From Candidatus Woesearchaeota archaeon (GTDB taxonomy: Archaea; Nanobdellota; Nanobdellia; Woesearchaeales; WJKL01), in assembly GCA_014729145.1 (NCBI GenBank), contig WJKL01000091.1, forward strand, positions 1 through 9,611: 9,611 bases of DNA. The letters are read 5' to 3'. Below the pieces are notes generated by a model, which was given only the letters and a program-made list of their open reading frames with translations, was not told the DNA's origin and searched no databases. This document shows, in pieces, positions 1 through 5,499 of this stretch. Position numbers and translations under genes: made by a program. Numbering within the stretch: the stretch's first letter is position 1; every line of letters starts with the position of its first letter.

Positions 1-93
1 TCCTATGAATCCTTTAGCAGCATCTCCTTCAACAGCTTTTTGGATACATTTTCCTGTTTTAGGGTCTGCTATTGTTAATTTAAACTCTGCCAT
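1..93 (-). CDS. rps6e: 30S ribosomal protein S6e, N-terminal part (cut by window edge)
   Basis: The first 31 codons of a gene run off the left edge of the window. The translation begins MAEFKLTIADPKTGKC and continues through VEGDAAKGFIG. This matches the conserved start of archaeal/eukaryotic ribosomal protein S6e (a beta strand, DPKTGK, then a VEGD-A-K-IG stretch), a component of the small ribosomal subunit. The start is fixed by a perfect GGAGGT Shine-Dalgarno site four bases upstream. The gene is divergent from the 246-1652 gene. A housekeeping protein of this type supports a cellular archaeal chromosome rather than a virus or plasmid. Only the N-terminus is visible, so completeness cannot be judged. 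Confidence 0.88.
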   Translation of the reverse strand, partial: MAEFKLTIADPKTGKCIQKAVEGDAAKGFIG

Positions 94-97
94 TTTT

Positions 98-103
98 ACC
101 TCC
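98..103 (-). promoter_or_regulatory. Shine-Dalgarno site of rps6e
   Basis: Read on the minus strand this is GGAGGT, a full match to the archaeal anti-Shine-Dalgarno, with four bases to the ATG at 93-91. It is the strongest ribosome binding site in the window and decides the start. Confidence 0.85.
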
Positions 104-160
104 CGAGCACGTATTCAGTAGCTACGGCTCAGCTAGAATATACTTTATTAAATTAGGTTC

Positions 161-170
161 ATTTATAAAT
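161..170 (-). promoter_or_regulatory. TATA box for rps6e
   Basis: ATTTATAAAT is a symmetric archaeal TATA box. Transcription would start about 26 bases downstream on the minus strand, near 139, giving a leader of roughly 45 bases that includes the GGAGGT site. The symmetry means it could also be read on the plus strand, but the plus-strand gene has its own box at 201-210. Confidence 0.6.
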
Positions 171-200
171 CTTTGCGTTAAATAAGTTATAATCGAAATA

Positions 201-210
201 TATTTAAATA
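201..210 (+). promoter_or_regulatory. TATA box for the 246-1652 gene
   Basis: TATTTAAATA is a symmetric archaeal TATA box preceded by CGAAA, a plausible BRE-like purine stretch. The expected transcription start is near 231-232, giving a short leader of about 14 bases that just includes the GAGGT ribosome binding site at 235-239. That site lies six bases before the ATG at 246. Confidence 0.6.
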
Positions 211-245
211 CTCATAACAACTTAACAACAAAAAGAGGTATGTAA

Positions 246-1652
246 ATGTCAAAATCAGAACTTCTGGAAGAGCTAAATTTTAAAGAAGAAGTATATGAAG
301 AAGCATTAAACCAGTATCTAAAGACAGGCTATCCTATGCCTTTTAAAAGATACAGGCTAAATTGGGAATCACCCAATCTTTCTGTAGAAGAATCCTATTT
401 TTGGACCTTAAACTACGTAAGCAGAGATATTGCATACCACAATGTTCATAAGACTATTGACACATTCTCAGCATCTGAAAACTCAGCCTTTTTTGGAGTT
501 TCCCAGCAGAGGATCGGCCTTCAGCAGGACAAGGTTTCACAATTTCTTGCAACAACAGGAAAGATGGTCAAGGAGATATTCCAGCTTGTAAGGGAATTAA
601 GGATAATAGATGAAAGATTAACATATTACAGGGAAAGCATAGGTGTTGATAAAAATGGAAATCCTCTTGCAGGAGGACCCAAGGAGTCAGCTGAGATAAC
701 CCTCAAAGGGATATGGATAGATATGGTAGAAGGAGGTGCAAAAAATCCCTCCTCTGTATATGGCATGGCAAGAGAGGTTGCATTTACATCCCTTCCTGAT
801 TTGTTTTTCTCAACTCATCCAAAAAAATCAGCTGAAGTTGATGATTATGTGGAAAGGACAAGAGGAGGATTTAACCGAAAGGTAAGGGAGGTTCTTAAAA
901 GAAAACTAAAGACATTCCTGATATGGAAAGAAAATACATACAAAGAACTCAAGACCAGGAAAGGATTTACATTGAAATATCTCAGACAGCATTATACCAT
1001 AATAAAGATGTACATGACATGGGTAAAGCCTTACCTAAGGCACATTAGAAGACTTACACTGGATGAAGAGAAGGCAATGTCTCCTGATATGGTGGCCGCT
1101 TTTGAAGGTTCTATGGTAGAGGTGGAATTTCTGGCAGCAAAAGAACCTATAGGAATATATCACCCTTGTCTATTGTGCAGTTTCTTGTTCAGGACAAGGC
1201 CTTCAATGTCATTTCAGCAGGAAGGCTATCAAAGAGGCCCTGTCCATGTTGGAAGGCTTGAGATAAATTTCAGGGGATATGCCTGGACAGAAGAGCAAAT
1301 TGAAAATTTCAAAAAATTCAGAGATAAAGAAAACTTTGAACTAATGAAGTCAATATCAGGGTCATTGGCAGAGGCGATAGACGCTATGGGCGATGAGCTT
1401 GAAGAGTATCTTGAAGAGGCAGAAGGAAAAGAAAAAGAAAAAAAAGAGAAAAAGGAAGAGGAAAAGCCCTCTGGACTTTCAAGGTTAAAGTCAGAATTTT
1501 TAGGCCCGCCCAAACCAAAAAAACCAAAAAAACCAAAGATAAACAAGATAAAAGACAAGTCAAATTATGACAAAGCAAAAAGCACAGCAAAAGCTGAATT
1601 GTTTTTGGCATACAAGAATTTCAAGAAAGCCCACAGCATGGTTACTTGGTAG
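246..1652 (+). CDS. Uncharacterised helical protein with CxxC and Lys/Pro-rich tail
   Basis: I do not recognise this 468-residue protein. It has no signal peptide or membrane segment, so it is probably cytoplasmic. Residues 1-300 read as mostly helical with many aromatic and basic positions. A basic stretch at about 205-270 (RTRGGFNRKVREVLKRKLK, then YLRHIRRL) could bind nucleic acid. C308 and C311 form a single CxxC (HPCLLC). Residues about 385-408 are a Glu/Lys run, 421-431 are PPKPKKPKKPK, and a short helical end (440-468) finishes with Trp. The start is supported by GAGGT six bases upstream and a TATA box. It heads a three-gene plus-strand cluster with a coiled-coil protein and an endonuclease IV-like TIM barrel, which suggests joint action. 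The gene is real by length, promoter and coding character; its function is unknown. Confidence 0.85.
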   Translation: MSKSELLEELNFKEEVYEEALNQYLKTGYPMPFKRYRLNWESPNLSVEESYFWTLNYVSRDIAYHNVHKTIDTFSASENSAFFGVSQQRIGLQQDKVSQFLATTGKMVKEIFQLVRELRIIDERLTYYRESIGVDKNGNPLAGGPKESAEITLKGIWIDMVEGGAKNPSSVYGMAREVAFTSLPDLFFSTHPKKSAEVDDYVERTRGGFNRKVREVLKRKLKTFLIWKENTYKELKTRKGFTLKYLRQHYTIIKMYMTWVKPYLRHIRRLTLDEEKAMSPDMVAAFEGSMVEVEFLAAKEPIGIYHPCLLCSFLFRTRPSMSFQQEGYQRGPVHVGRLEINFRGYAWTEEQIENFKKFRDKENFELMKSISGSLAEAIDAMGDELEEYLEEAEGKEKEKKEKKEEEKPSGLSRLKSEFLGPPKPKKPKKPKINKIKDKSNYDKAKSTAKAELFLAYKNFKKAHSMVTW

Positions 1653-1663
1653 ATTAACCTCAC

Positions 1664-1673
1664 TTTTATAAAA
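1664..1673 (+). promoter_or_regulatory. TATA box, probable leaderless promoter for the 1695-2312 gene
   Basis: TTTTATAAAA is centred about 26 bases before the ATG at 1695, so transcription should begin at or within a base or two of the start codon. No Shine-Dalgarno site is visible before this ATG, which fits a leaderless mRNA. The second gene can therefore be transcribed independently of the first, although the gap is only 42 bases. Confidence 0.55.
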
Positions 1674-1694
1674 CATTATACATTAAAATAACAT

Positions 1695-2312
1695 ATGAAA
1701 GAAGAAATCAAAGAATTAAAGAAGCTTTCACCAAAAGAAAGGATAAAAAAACTAAAAGAACTTCAGGAAAAAGACAAAGAAGAGATAAAACAGGCCCATG
1801 AACTGCTTAAACAGGCCGAAGATGAGTCTGAGATTGAGGATGAACTAAGAGAAATCCCAATTCCTCAGTTAAAGGCAGTTGAGATAGGGGAATTATTTTC
1901 ACCAGAGGAAAAAGAGCTTTTTAAGACAAAAAGATTTTCATCAGGAAAAAAGAAAAAAGAAACAAAAGAAAAAGAAACAAAAGAAAGACCAAGTGCCATG
2001 GAAAACATTGCAGAAACAGCTCCCAAGTTATCTCCGGAAGAAGAACAGCAGCATATAGAATATTTGCAGGAGTTGAGCAAAAAACCTACAGAAACACTTT
2101 ATAACGAAACTAAAAATATCTATTCAAACTTCAAAGATAAGGGATATATATCCCCTGAAGAGCAGGAAAAATTAAACGACATAGAATATGCAAACAAATC
2201 CACTTTCCAGGCAATACAGACAGGAGAATATCCAGAAGGCCAGATCACAAAAGATGTTGCCAGAGAGATGGTATTGATAGAAAAGATGAAGCACGCAATG
2301 TATAAGAGGTAA
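1695..2312 (+). CDS. Uncharacterised charged coiled-coil protein
   Basis: This 205-residue protein is rich in Lys and Glu and I cannot assign it to a family. Residues 3-50 form a strong coiled coil (LSPKERIKKLKELQEKDKEE). IPIPQLKAVEIGELFSPEEK at 54-73 is a non-repetitive segment that looks like a short conserved docking motif. A Lys/Glu/Thr linker lies at about 84-98, and residues 111-204 are again helical, with two SPEE helix caps (113-116 and 153-156). No membrane segment, signal peptide or catalytic motif is seen. The ATG at 1695 sits about 26 bases after a TATA box, which indicates leaderless expression. The gene ends 22 bases before the TIM-barrel gene and is probably co-transcribed with it. 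An adaptor or scaffold role between the first and third proteins is inference only. Confidence 0.82.
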   Translation: MKEEIKELKKLSPKERIKKLKELQEKDKEEIKQAHELLKQAEDESEIEDELREIPIPQLKAVEIGELFSPEEKELFKTKRFSSGKKKKETKEKETKERPSAMENIAETAPKLSPEEEQQHIEYLQELSKKPTETLYNETKNIYSNFKDKGYISPEEQEKLNDIEYANKSTFQAIQTGEYPEGQITKDVAREMVLIEKMKHAMYKR

Positions 2313-2317
2313 ATTTG

Positions 2318-2341
2318 ATGAGGAAAATACTGAAATGGTAA
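2318..2341 (+). CDS. Possible seven-codon upstream ORF (MRKILKW) overlapping the next start
   Basis: Between the coiled-coil gene and the TIM-barrel gene there is an ATG at 2318 with a good GAGGT ribosome binding site at 2306-2310, seven bases upstream. It reads seven codons and stops with TAA at 2339-2341, four bases beyond the downstream ATG at 2335 and in a different frame. It could be a coupling or attenuating mini-ORF. It could also be chance, since GAGGT overlaps the end of the upstream gene. Translation is unproven. Confidence 0.25.
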   Translation: MRKILKW

Positions 2342-4344
2342 ATTTTACAAGCTATACAAGTCCGATGGACAGGGATTATGGAAAGCCTACTGTAGATGAA
2401 ACTTCAACAAATGATATAGGTGTAGGTGTCGGAGACATAGGACAGGGTGTTCCTATGGGAATCGCTGCCCAGAATATTCAGGGAATAGCTGCAAAGATGA
2501 GGTCAGGAGCAGGAAATTTAGAAATACAGTTCCCTGGAGCTACAAGAGGGCAGAGGCAGGCTCAAACCCCTGGAATGTACGGCGAAGAGCAGAGGCAGGC
2601 ATTGAGAGAGCTTGCTGAGATTAATGAAGTAAATCTCACAACCCATGCAGGATTTGGGATAATGGGCCTTGCCGGGATGGACCCCCGTTCTGGAAATTTT
2701 TCAAAAGAGCAGAGAAAGACAGCTGTCGATGAAATCAGAAGAGCTATAGATTTCGCAGCTGACACAGCACAGGGCGGCTCTGTTGTTGTTCATACAGGAG
2801 AATTCCAAAGGCCGATATCAGAAGAGCCCTGGGCTTATGATCCTCAAACAGGTAAAAGAATATTTAAATCATATGAAGAAGAGCCTGAAGAAGCAGTCGT
2901 CCCTGTTGTGGATGACAGGACAGGACAGGTCATGACTAATGTAAGGAAGAACCAGGAAGTCCCAAGACCAGTATGGCTGAGAAATGAAGATGGAGAATAT
3001 ATAGACTATGAAGGCAATGTTGTTGACATAGATAACAGAGTTCCTGAATACAATCCAGACACAGGAAGATTTAAAGTAGAGCTTAAAGGCTGGAAAGATT
3101 TTGAAAAAGAAGCAAGAGAAAGAAATGAGATAATAGCAAGACAAAAAGGAATATCTGTTGCAGACCTGAAAACAAGACATCCAAATGAATATCTTGAGCC
3201 TGAAGAAGCTTATCTGCAGGCAACCCTGGCTGCAAACGAAGGACATGCAAGAGGTTGGGCTCTGCAGTATGGTGAAAATTTTGAAAGGCACAGAAAAGAC
3301 ATCAAAAAACTACAGAAAGCATTGGATTTCTATAAGAAGATAGAAGCAGCAACACCTGAAGACGAGAAATGGAGGCTTATGAAAGATTATGGAAGCGAGA
3401 TAACCCAAATAACAGGAGGAATAGTTCCTCCGGAATACAAACTTCCTTCAAAATTAATAGAAGATAGATTAAAAAGCATGAAAAAAAGCATGGAATATGA
3501 GCACGAATCTTCAGTTTCACAGGAGCAGCTTGCAGAGCAGTCAAAAGAAACCCAAAAACACATCAAGTCTGTTAAAAAATACGCTCTGGACCAGTCTTTT
3601 GACGCATATGCAGATGCAGGTCTGCATGCATTTGAGACAACAAGATCAAAAAAACTGGAAAGGCCTGTTTTTATAACTATGGAAAATATCTATCCAGAAA
3701 GCTTTGGAGCGCACCCTGATGAATTAAAAGAACTTGTATTAAAAAGCAGGGAAAAGATGGCTGAAAAGCTTGTAAAACAAAGAGGTTACAACCAAGCAAA
3801 AGCAAATGAACTGTCCAAGACCCACATAAAAGCAACACTTGACACAGGCCACCTTAACACATGGAGAAAATACTGGCAGAATGATCCAAAAAAATCAGTT
3901 CAGCAGAACGATGAAGCTTTTAAAAAATGGGTACTAAAGAAGACAGAAGAGCTTGCAAAAGCAGGAGTGGTTGGAAATGTCCACCTTGCAGATAATTATG
4001 GATACCAGGATGAACACCTGACACCTGGAGACGGCTCTACTCCTGTAAAAGAAATGGTCGAAATTCTGAGAAAACACGGCTATAAAGGAGCATTGACAGT
4101 AGAACCAGGAGCAGCTGCAACAACTGATTTGTCTGATTTCCACGGACTGATGAAAACCTGGAAATTGTTTGGCTCTCCAGTATATGGAGCTCATGGTCCT
4201 GTCTCAAGGACAGACCAGCCAAGACAAAGCTGGGGAGATGTACATTATTCTTACTTCGGCCAGAACAAGCCGCCTTATTTTGTATTCGGACCCTACTCTC
4301 CTTCACAAGACTGGTCGTTGTGGAGCGACGTGCCGATGGAGTAA
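2335..4344 (+). CDS. Giant endonuclease IV-like / xylose isomerase-like TIM-barrel protein
   Basis: This is a 669-residue protein of the AP-endonuclease-2/sugar-isomerase TIM-barrel superfamily. Seen in order: THAGF (H104), VVVHTG (H153), ITMEN (E450), LDTGH (D503, H506), NVHLADN (H550), DEH (D559, H561), GDG (565-567) and LTVEPG (E590). These line up with the nine zinc ligands of E. coli endonuclease IV (H69, H109, E145, D179, H182, H216, D229, H231, E261). The D-x-x-H and D-x-H spacings are identical. The enzyme is over twice the usual length of about 285. A mostly helical, charged insertion of roughly 260 residues separates H153 from E450, and residues 611-669 form an aromatic-rich tail ending PYSPSQDWSLWSDVPME. 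No signal peptide is seen. An AGGA-type site lies about ten bases upstream of the ATG. It may be an AP endonuclease or other metal-dependent phosphoesterase; a sugar isomerase is less likely given the full ligand set. Substrate is unknown. Confidence 0.8.
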   Translation: MVNFTSYTSPMDRDYGKPTVDETSTNDIGVGVGDIGQGVPMGIAAQNIQGIAAKMRSGAGNLEIQFPGATRGQRQAQTPGMYGEEQRQALRELAEINEVNLTTHAGFGIMGLAGMDPRSGNFSKEQRKTAVDEIRRAIDFAADTAQGGSVVVHTGEFQRPISEEPWAYDPQTGKRIFKSYEEEPEEAVVPVVDDRTGQVMTNVRKNQEVPRPVWLRNEDGEYIDYEGNVVDIDNRVPEYNPDTGRFKVELKGWKDFEKEARERNEIIARQKGISVADLKTRHPNEYLEPEEAYLQATLAANEGHARGWALQYGENFERHRKDIKKLQKALDFYKKIEAATPEDEKWRLMKDYGSEITQITGGIVPPEYKLPSKLIEDRLKSMKKSMEYEHESSVSQEQLAEQSKETQKHIKSVKKYALDQSFDAYADAGLHAFETTRSKKLERPVFITMENIYPESFGAHPDELKELVLKSREKMAEKLVKQRGYNQAKANELSKTHIKATLDTGHLNTWRKYWQNDPKKSVQQNDEAFKKWVLKKTEELAKAGVVGNVHLADNYGYQDEHLTPGDGSTPVKEMVEILRKHGYKGALTVEPGAAATTDLSDFHGLMKTWKLFGSPVYGAHGPVSRTDQPRQSWGDVHYSYFGQNKPPYFVFGPYSPSQDWSLWSDVPME

Positions 4345-4345
4345 A

Positions 4346-4474
4346 ATGAGAGAACATATGAAATTTTTTTATCCTGAGATAATGTATTCAAGCTGCAGAT
4401 ATACTAATTCTTCTTCTGATGTTTGTTATGATTCTATCTATGATGGATATTGGAGCGGGTTAAGATTAGAATAA
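4346..4474 (+). CDS. Possible 42-residue small protein
   Basis: An ATG lies one base after the stop of the TIM-barrel gene, with GGAG four bases upstream (4338-4341). It reads MREHMKFFYPEIMYSSCRY and continues to GYWSGLRLE, 42 residues rich in Tyr and Ser with two Cys. I recognise no family. In favour are the tight spacing and the ribosome binding site. Against are that the frame is simply open into the upstream gene, the composition is unlike its neighbours, and a run of seven T at 4364-4370 could end transcription inside it. It may be non-coding 3' sequence. Confidence 0.3.
   Translation: MREHMKFFYPEIMYSSCRYTNSSSDVCYDSIYDGYWSGLRLE
4364..4370 (+). terminator. T-tract, candidate archaeal intrinsic terminator
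   Basis: A run of seven T occurs 20 bases after the stop of the TIM-barrel gene. Archaeal RNA polymerase can terminate at U-rich tracts without a hairpin, so this is a reasonable end for the 246-4344 cluster. The tract also lies inside the possible 42-codon ORF, so the two calls compete. Confidence 0.35.
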
Positions 4475-4517
4475 ACCGAGATATTTGAACAATGCAGGCA
4501 GAGCTTACAAGCTTAAA

Positions 4518-4531
4518 TGTTTTATAAAACA
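4518..4531. repeat. Perfect 14-bp palindrome upstream of mntA
   Basis: TGTTTTATAAAACA is a perfect inverted repeat with no spacer, 57 bases before the mntA start. Its core TTTTATAAAA is also a good TATA box on either strand. It may be a second promoter element or a dimeric regulator site, distinct in sequence from the ATAACC/GGTTAT sites downstream. Confidence 0.4.
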
Positions 4532-4536
4532 AAACA

Positions 4537-4546
4537 CTTAAATATA
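4537..4546 (+). promoter_or_regulatory. Candidate TATA box of the mntA-hepT operon
   Basis: CTTAAATATA lies just upstream of, and runs into, the first inverted repeat. Transcription from it would start near 4568, about 20 bases before mntA. The box at 4521-4529 is an alternative that would start near 4551. In either case a protein bound to the repeats would block the transcription start region. Confidence 0.45.
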
Positions 4547-4584
4547 ACCATTATTTAGGTTATTATAACCATTATTTAGGTTAT
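4543..4584. repeat. Two perfect 21-bp tandem repeats, each an inverted repeat (candidate operator)
   Basis: Positions 4543-4563 and 4564-4584 are identical 21-base units in direct tandem. Each holds ATAACC, an 8-base spacer ATTATTTA, and GGTTAT, which is an inverted repeat. The second site extends to 8-bp arms, TTATAACC and GGTTATAA, at 4563-4586. The array ends four bases before the mntA start and follows the candidate TATA box, the usual position for an autoregulatory operator of a toxin-antitoxin operon. The last arm contains AGGT at 4578-4581, which could act as the Shine-Dalgarno site. The same repeat in RNA would therefore form a hairpin that hides the ribosome binding site. Confidence 0.8.
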
Positions 4585-4588
4585 AAAA

Positions 4589-5089
4589 ATGAATCTACTA
4601 AATTTTATAAAGTCTGACAAGGATGCGAGGAAAGTTTTTGGAAAGAGAGAATTAAAGATAATAGAAAAACAGCTGTTAGGGGTTTCTTTGACCCAGTCTG
4701 AGAAAAATAGATTATCCAGGGATATAAGGCCAAAATTCAAGTTTATTGAGGGTGTTTCAAGATTTTCTGAAGATTTTGATATCAAAAAAGGAGCAGAGAT
4801 AAAAAAGATAATTGAAGAGGCGAAAGAAGAGATTCTTGAGGATGAACTTAACAGCAAGATAAGACAGATTATTGTTTTTGGTTCTGCAGCTGAGAATAAA
4901 TTAACATTTAAATCAGATATAGATATGGCTGTAAAGTTCAATAAAACAAACCTCAAAGAAGCAACAAATTTTAGAAAGAGAGTATCTGGGAGAGTGAGGG
5001 AAAGAGTTGATGTACAGGTCTACAATATACTTCCAGAAAAAATTAAAAAGGAAATTGACCTAAATGGAAATATTATCTATAAAAGATGA
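4589..5089 (+). CDS. mntA: MntA-type minimal nucleotidyltransferase antitoxin with N-terminal extension
   Basis: This 166-residue antitoxin belongs to the HepT/MntA (type VII) class. MntA proteins transfer AMP to a tyrosine of the HEPN toxin HepT and so inactivate it. The nucleotidyltransferase signature is complete: VFGSAAE with G98 S99, ten residues, then D110-x-D112 (GSx10DxD), and a third acidic residue D141 in VDVQVY. The catalytic domain occupies about 85-166. The first 65 residues are extra compared with a minimal MNT domain. They include a helical segment (ELKIIEKQLLGVSLTQSEKN, 21-40, followed by RLSRDIRPK) that resembles a helix-turn-helix and could bind the repeats just upstream. 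The gene overlaps hepT by four bases (ATGA), so translation is coupled. An AGGT site lies seven bases before the ATG. The function is well supported; the DNA-binding idea is inference. Confidence 0.85.
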   Translation: MNLLNFIKSDKDARKVFGKRELKIIEKQLLGVSLTQSEKNRLSRDIRPKFKFIEGVSRFSEDFDIKKGAEIKKIIEEAKEEILEDELNSKIRQIIVFGSAAENKLTFKSDIDMAVKFNKTNLKEATNFRKRVSGRVRERVDVQVYNILPEKIKKEIDLNGNIIYKR

Positions 5090-5499
5090 GAATATATGAT
5101 AAATTAGAAGAAATTGAAGCATATCTTTCTGAATTAGAAGAAATAGTTCCAACTAGTTTTGAAGAGTATAAAACAGATATTAAAACCAAAGCAGCATGTG
5201 AAAGATATTTTGAGAAGATAATTGAAGCCGCTGTCGATATTGTATTCTTGATAATAAAAGAAAAAGGCTGTAAAATTCCAGAAGAAGACAAAGAAGCATT
5301 TGATGTGCTTTCTAGCGAGGAGTTTATCTCTAAAGAACTTGCTGAAAAGATGAAAGATGCAAAAGGGATGAGAAATATACTTGCTCATGAATATGGAAAG
5401 ATAGATGATGAGATTGTTTTCCATTCTATAACAGAAGAGATAATCAAAGATGTTAATGACTTGTTGAATGCTATAAGGAAGGGATCAAAATCAGAATAG
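5086..5499 (+). CDS. hepT: HepT-type HEPN toxin ribonuclease (DUF86)
   Basis: This 137-residue, all-helical HEPN protein is the toxin partner of mntA. The active-site motif Rx4HxY is intact: R96 in MRNILAHEY, H101 and Y103. In characterised HepT toxins R and H form the RNase site in a dimer, and the tyrosine is the residue AMPylated by MntA. The family signature RNxLxHEYxxID is also present here (RNILAHEYGKID). The length is typical. The ATG overlaps the mntA stop as ATGA, which indicates translational coupling with the antitoxin made first. All key residues are present, so the toxin should be active unless modified. The pair may serve in stress or phage defence or only in self-maintenance; the sequence does not decide. 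Its 3' end overlaps the reading frame of the methyltransferase that follows. Confidence 0.88.
   Translation: MRIYDKLEEIEAYLSELEEIVPTSFEEYKTDIKTKAACERYFEKIIEAAVDIVFLIIKEKGCKIPEEDKEAFDVLSSEEFISKELAEKMKDAKGMRNILAHEYGKIDDEIVFHSITEEIIKDVNDLLNAIRKGSKSE

Noticed and set aside
119..135. Inverted repeat TAGCT-N7-AGCTA in the rps6e leader, as a possible regulatory hairpin.
   Set aside because: Only a five-base stem with no extension; too weak to call a regulatory RNA.
240..245. An ATG-TAA start-stop element directly before the ATG at 246.
   Set aside because: The GAGGT site directly abuts the ATG at 240, which is too close for initiation, but is ideal for 246. Six bases of ATGTAA arise easily by chance.
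1505..1540. Repeated CCAAAAAAA units that look like a microsatellite.
   Set aside because: They encode the PKPKKPKKPK tail in frame; a coding low-complexity stretch explains them.
1229..1611. Two long open frames on the minus strand rich in Phe, Ser and Leu.
   Set aside because: They are the reverse reading of the Glu/Lys/Pro-rich coding tail of the plus-strand gene; composition comes from AAA/GAA codons and no ribosome site or promoter is seen.
2869..3291. A 140-residue minus-strand frame with many Cys and Phe.
   Set aside because: It lies wholly inside the TIM-barrel gene, has no start signal, and has the low-quality composition of an antisense shadow.
3934..4357. Two overlapping minus-strand frames at the end of the TIM-barrel gene.
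   Set aside because: Here the plus strand encodes the H550/D559/H561/E590 motifs, so the opposite frames are shadows.
4502..4513. AGCTT-AC-AAGCT as a hairpin terminator after the 4474 stop.
   Set aside because: The loop is two bases and no T-tract follows; not a credible terminator.
4543..4584. The tandem 21-bp repeats as a mini CRISPR array.
   Set aside because: There are only two copies and no spacer between them, with no cas gene near; position before mntA fits an operator.
5475..5499. Programmed -1 frameshift joining HepT to the methyltransferase.
   Set aside because: No canonical slippery heptamer lies in the hepT frame here; alternative initiation or a lost start is simpler, though fusion was not excluded.
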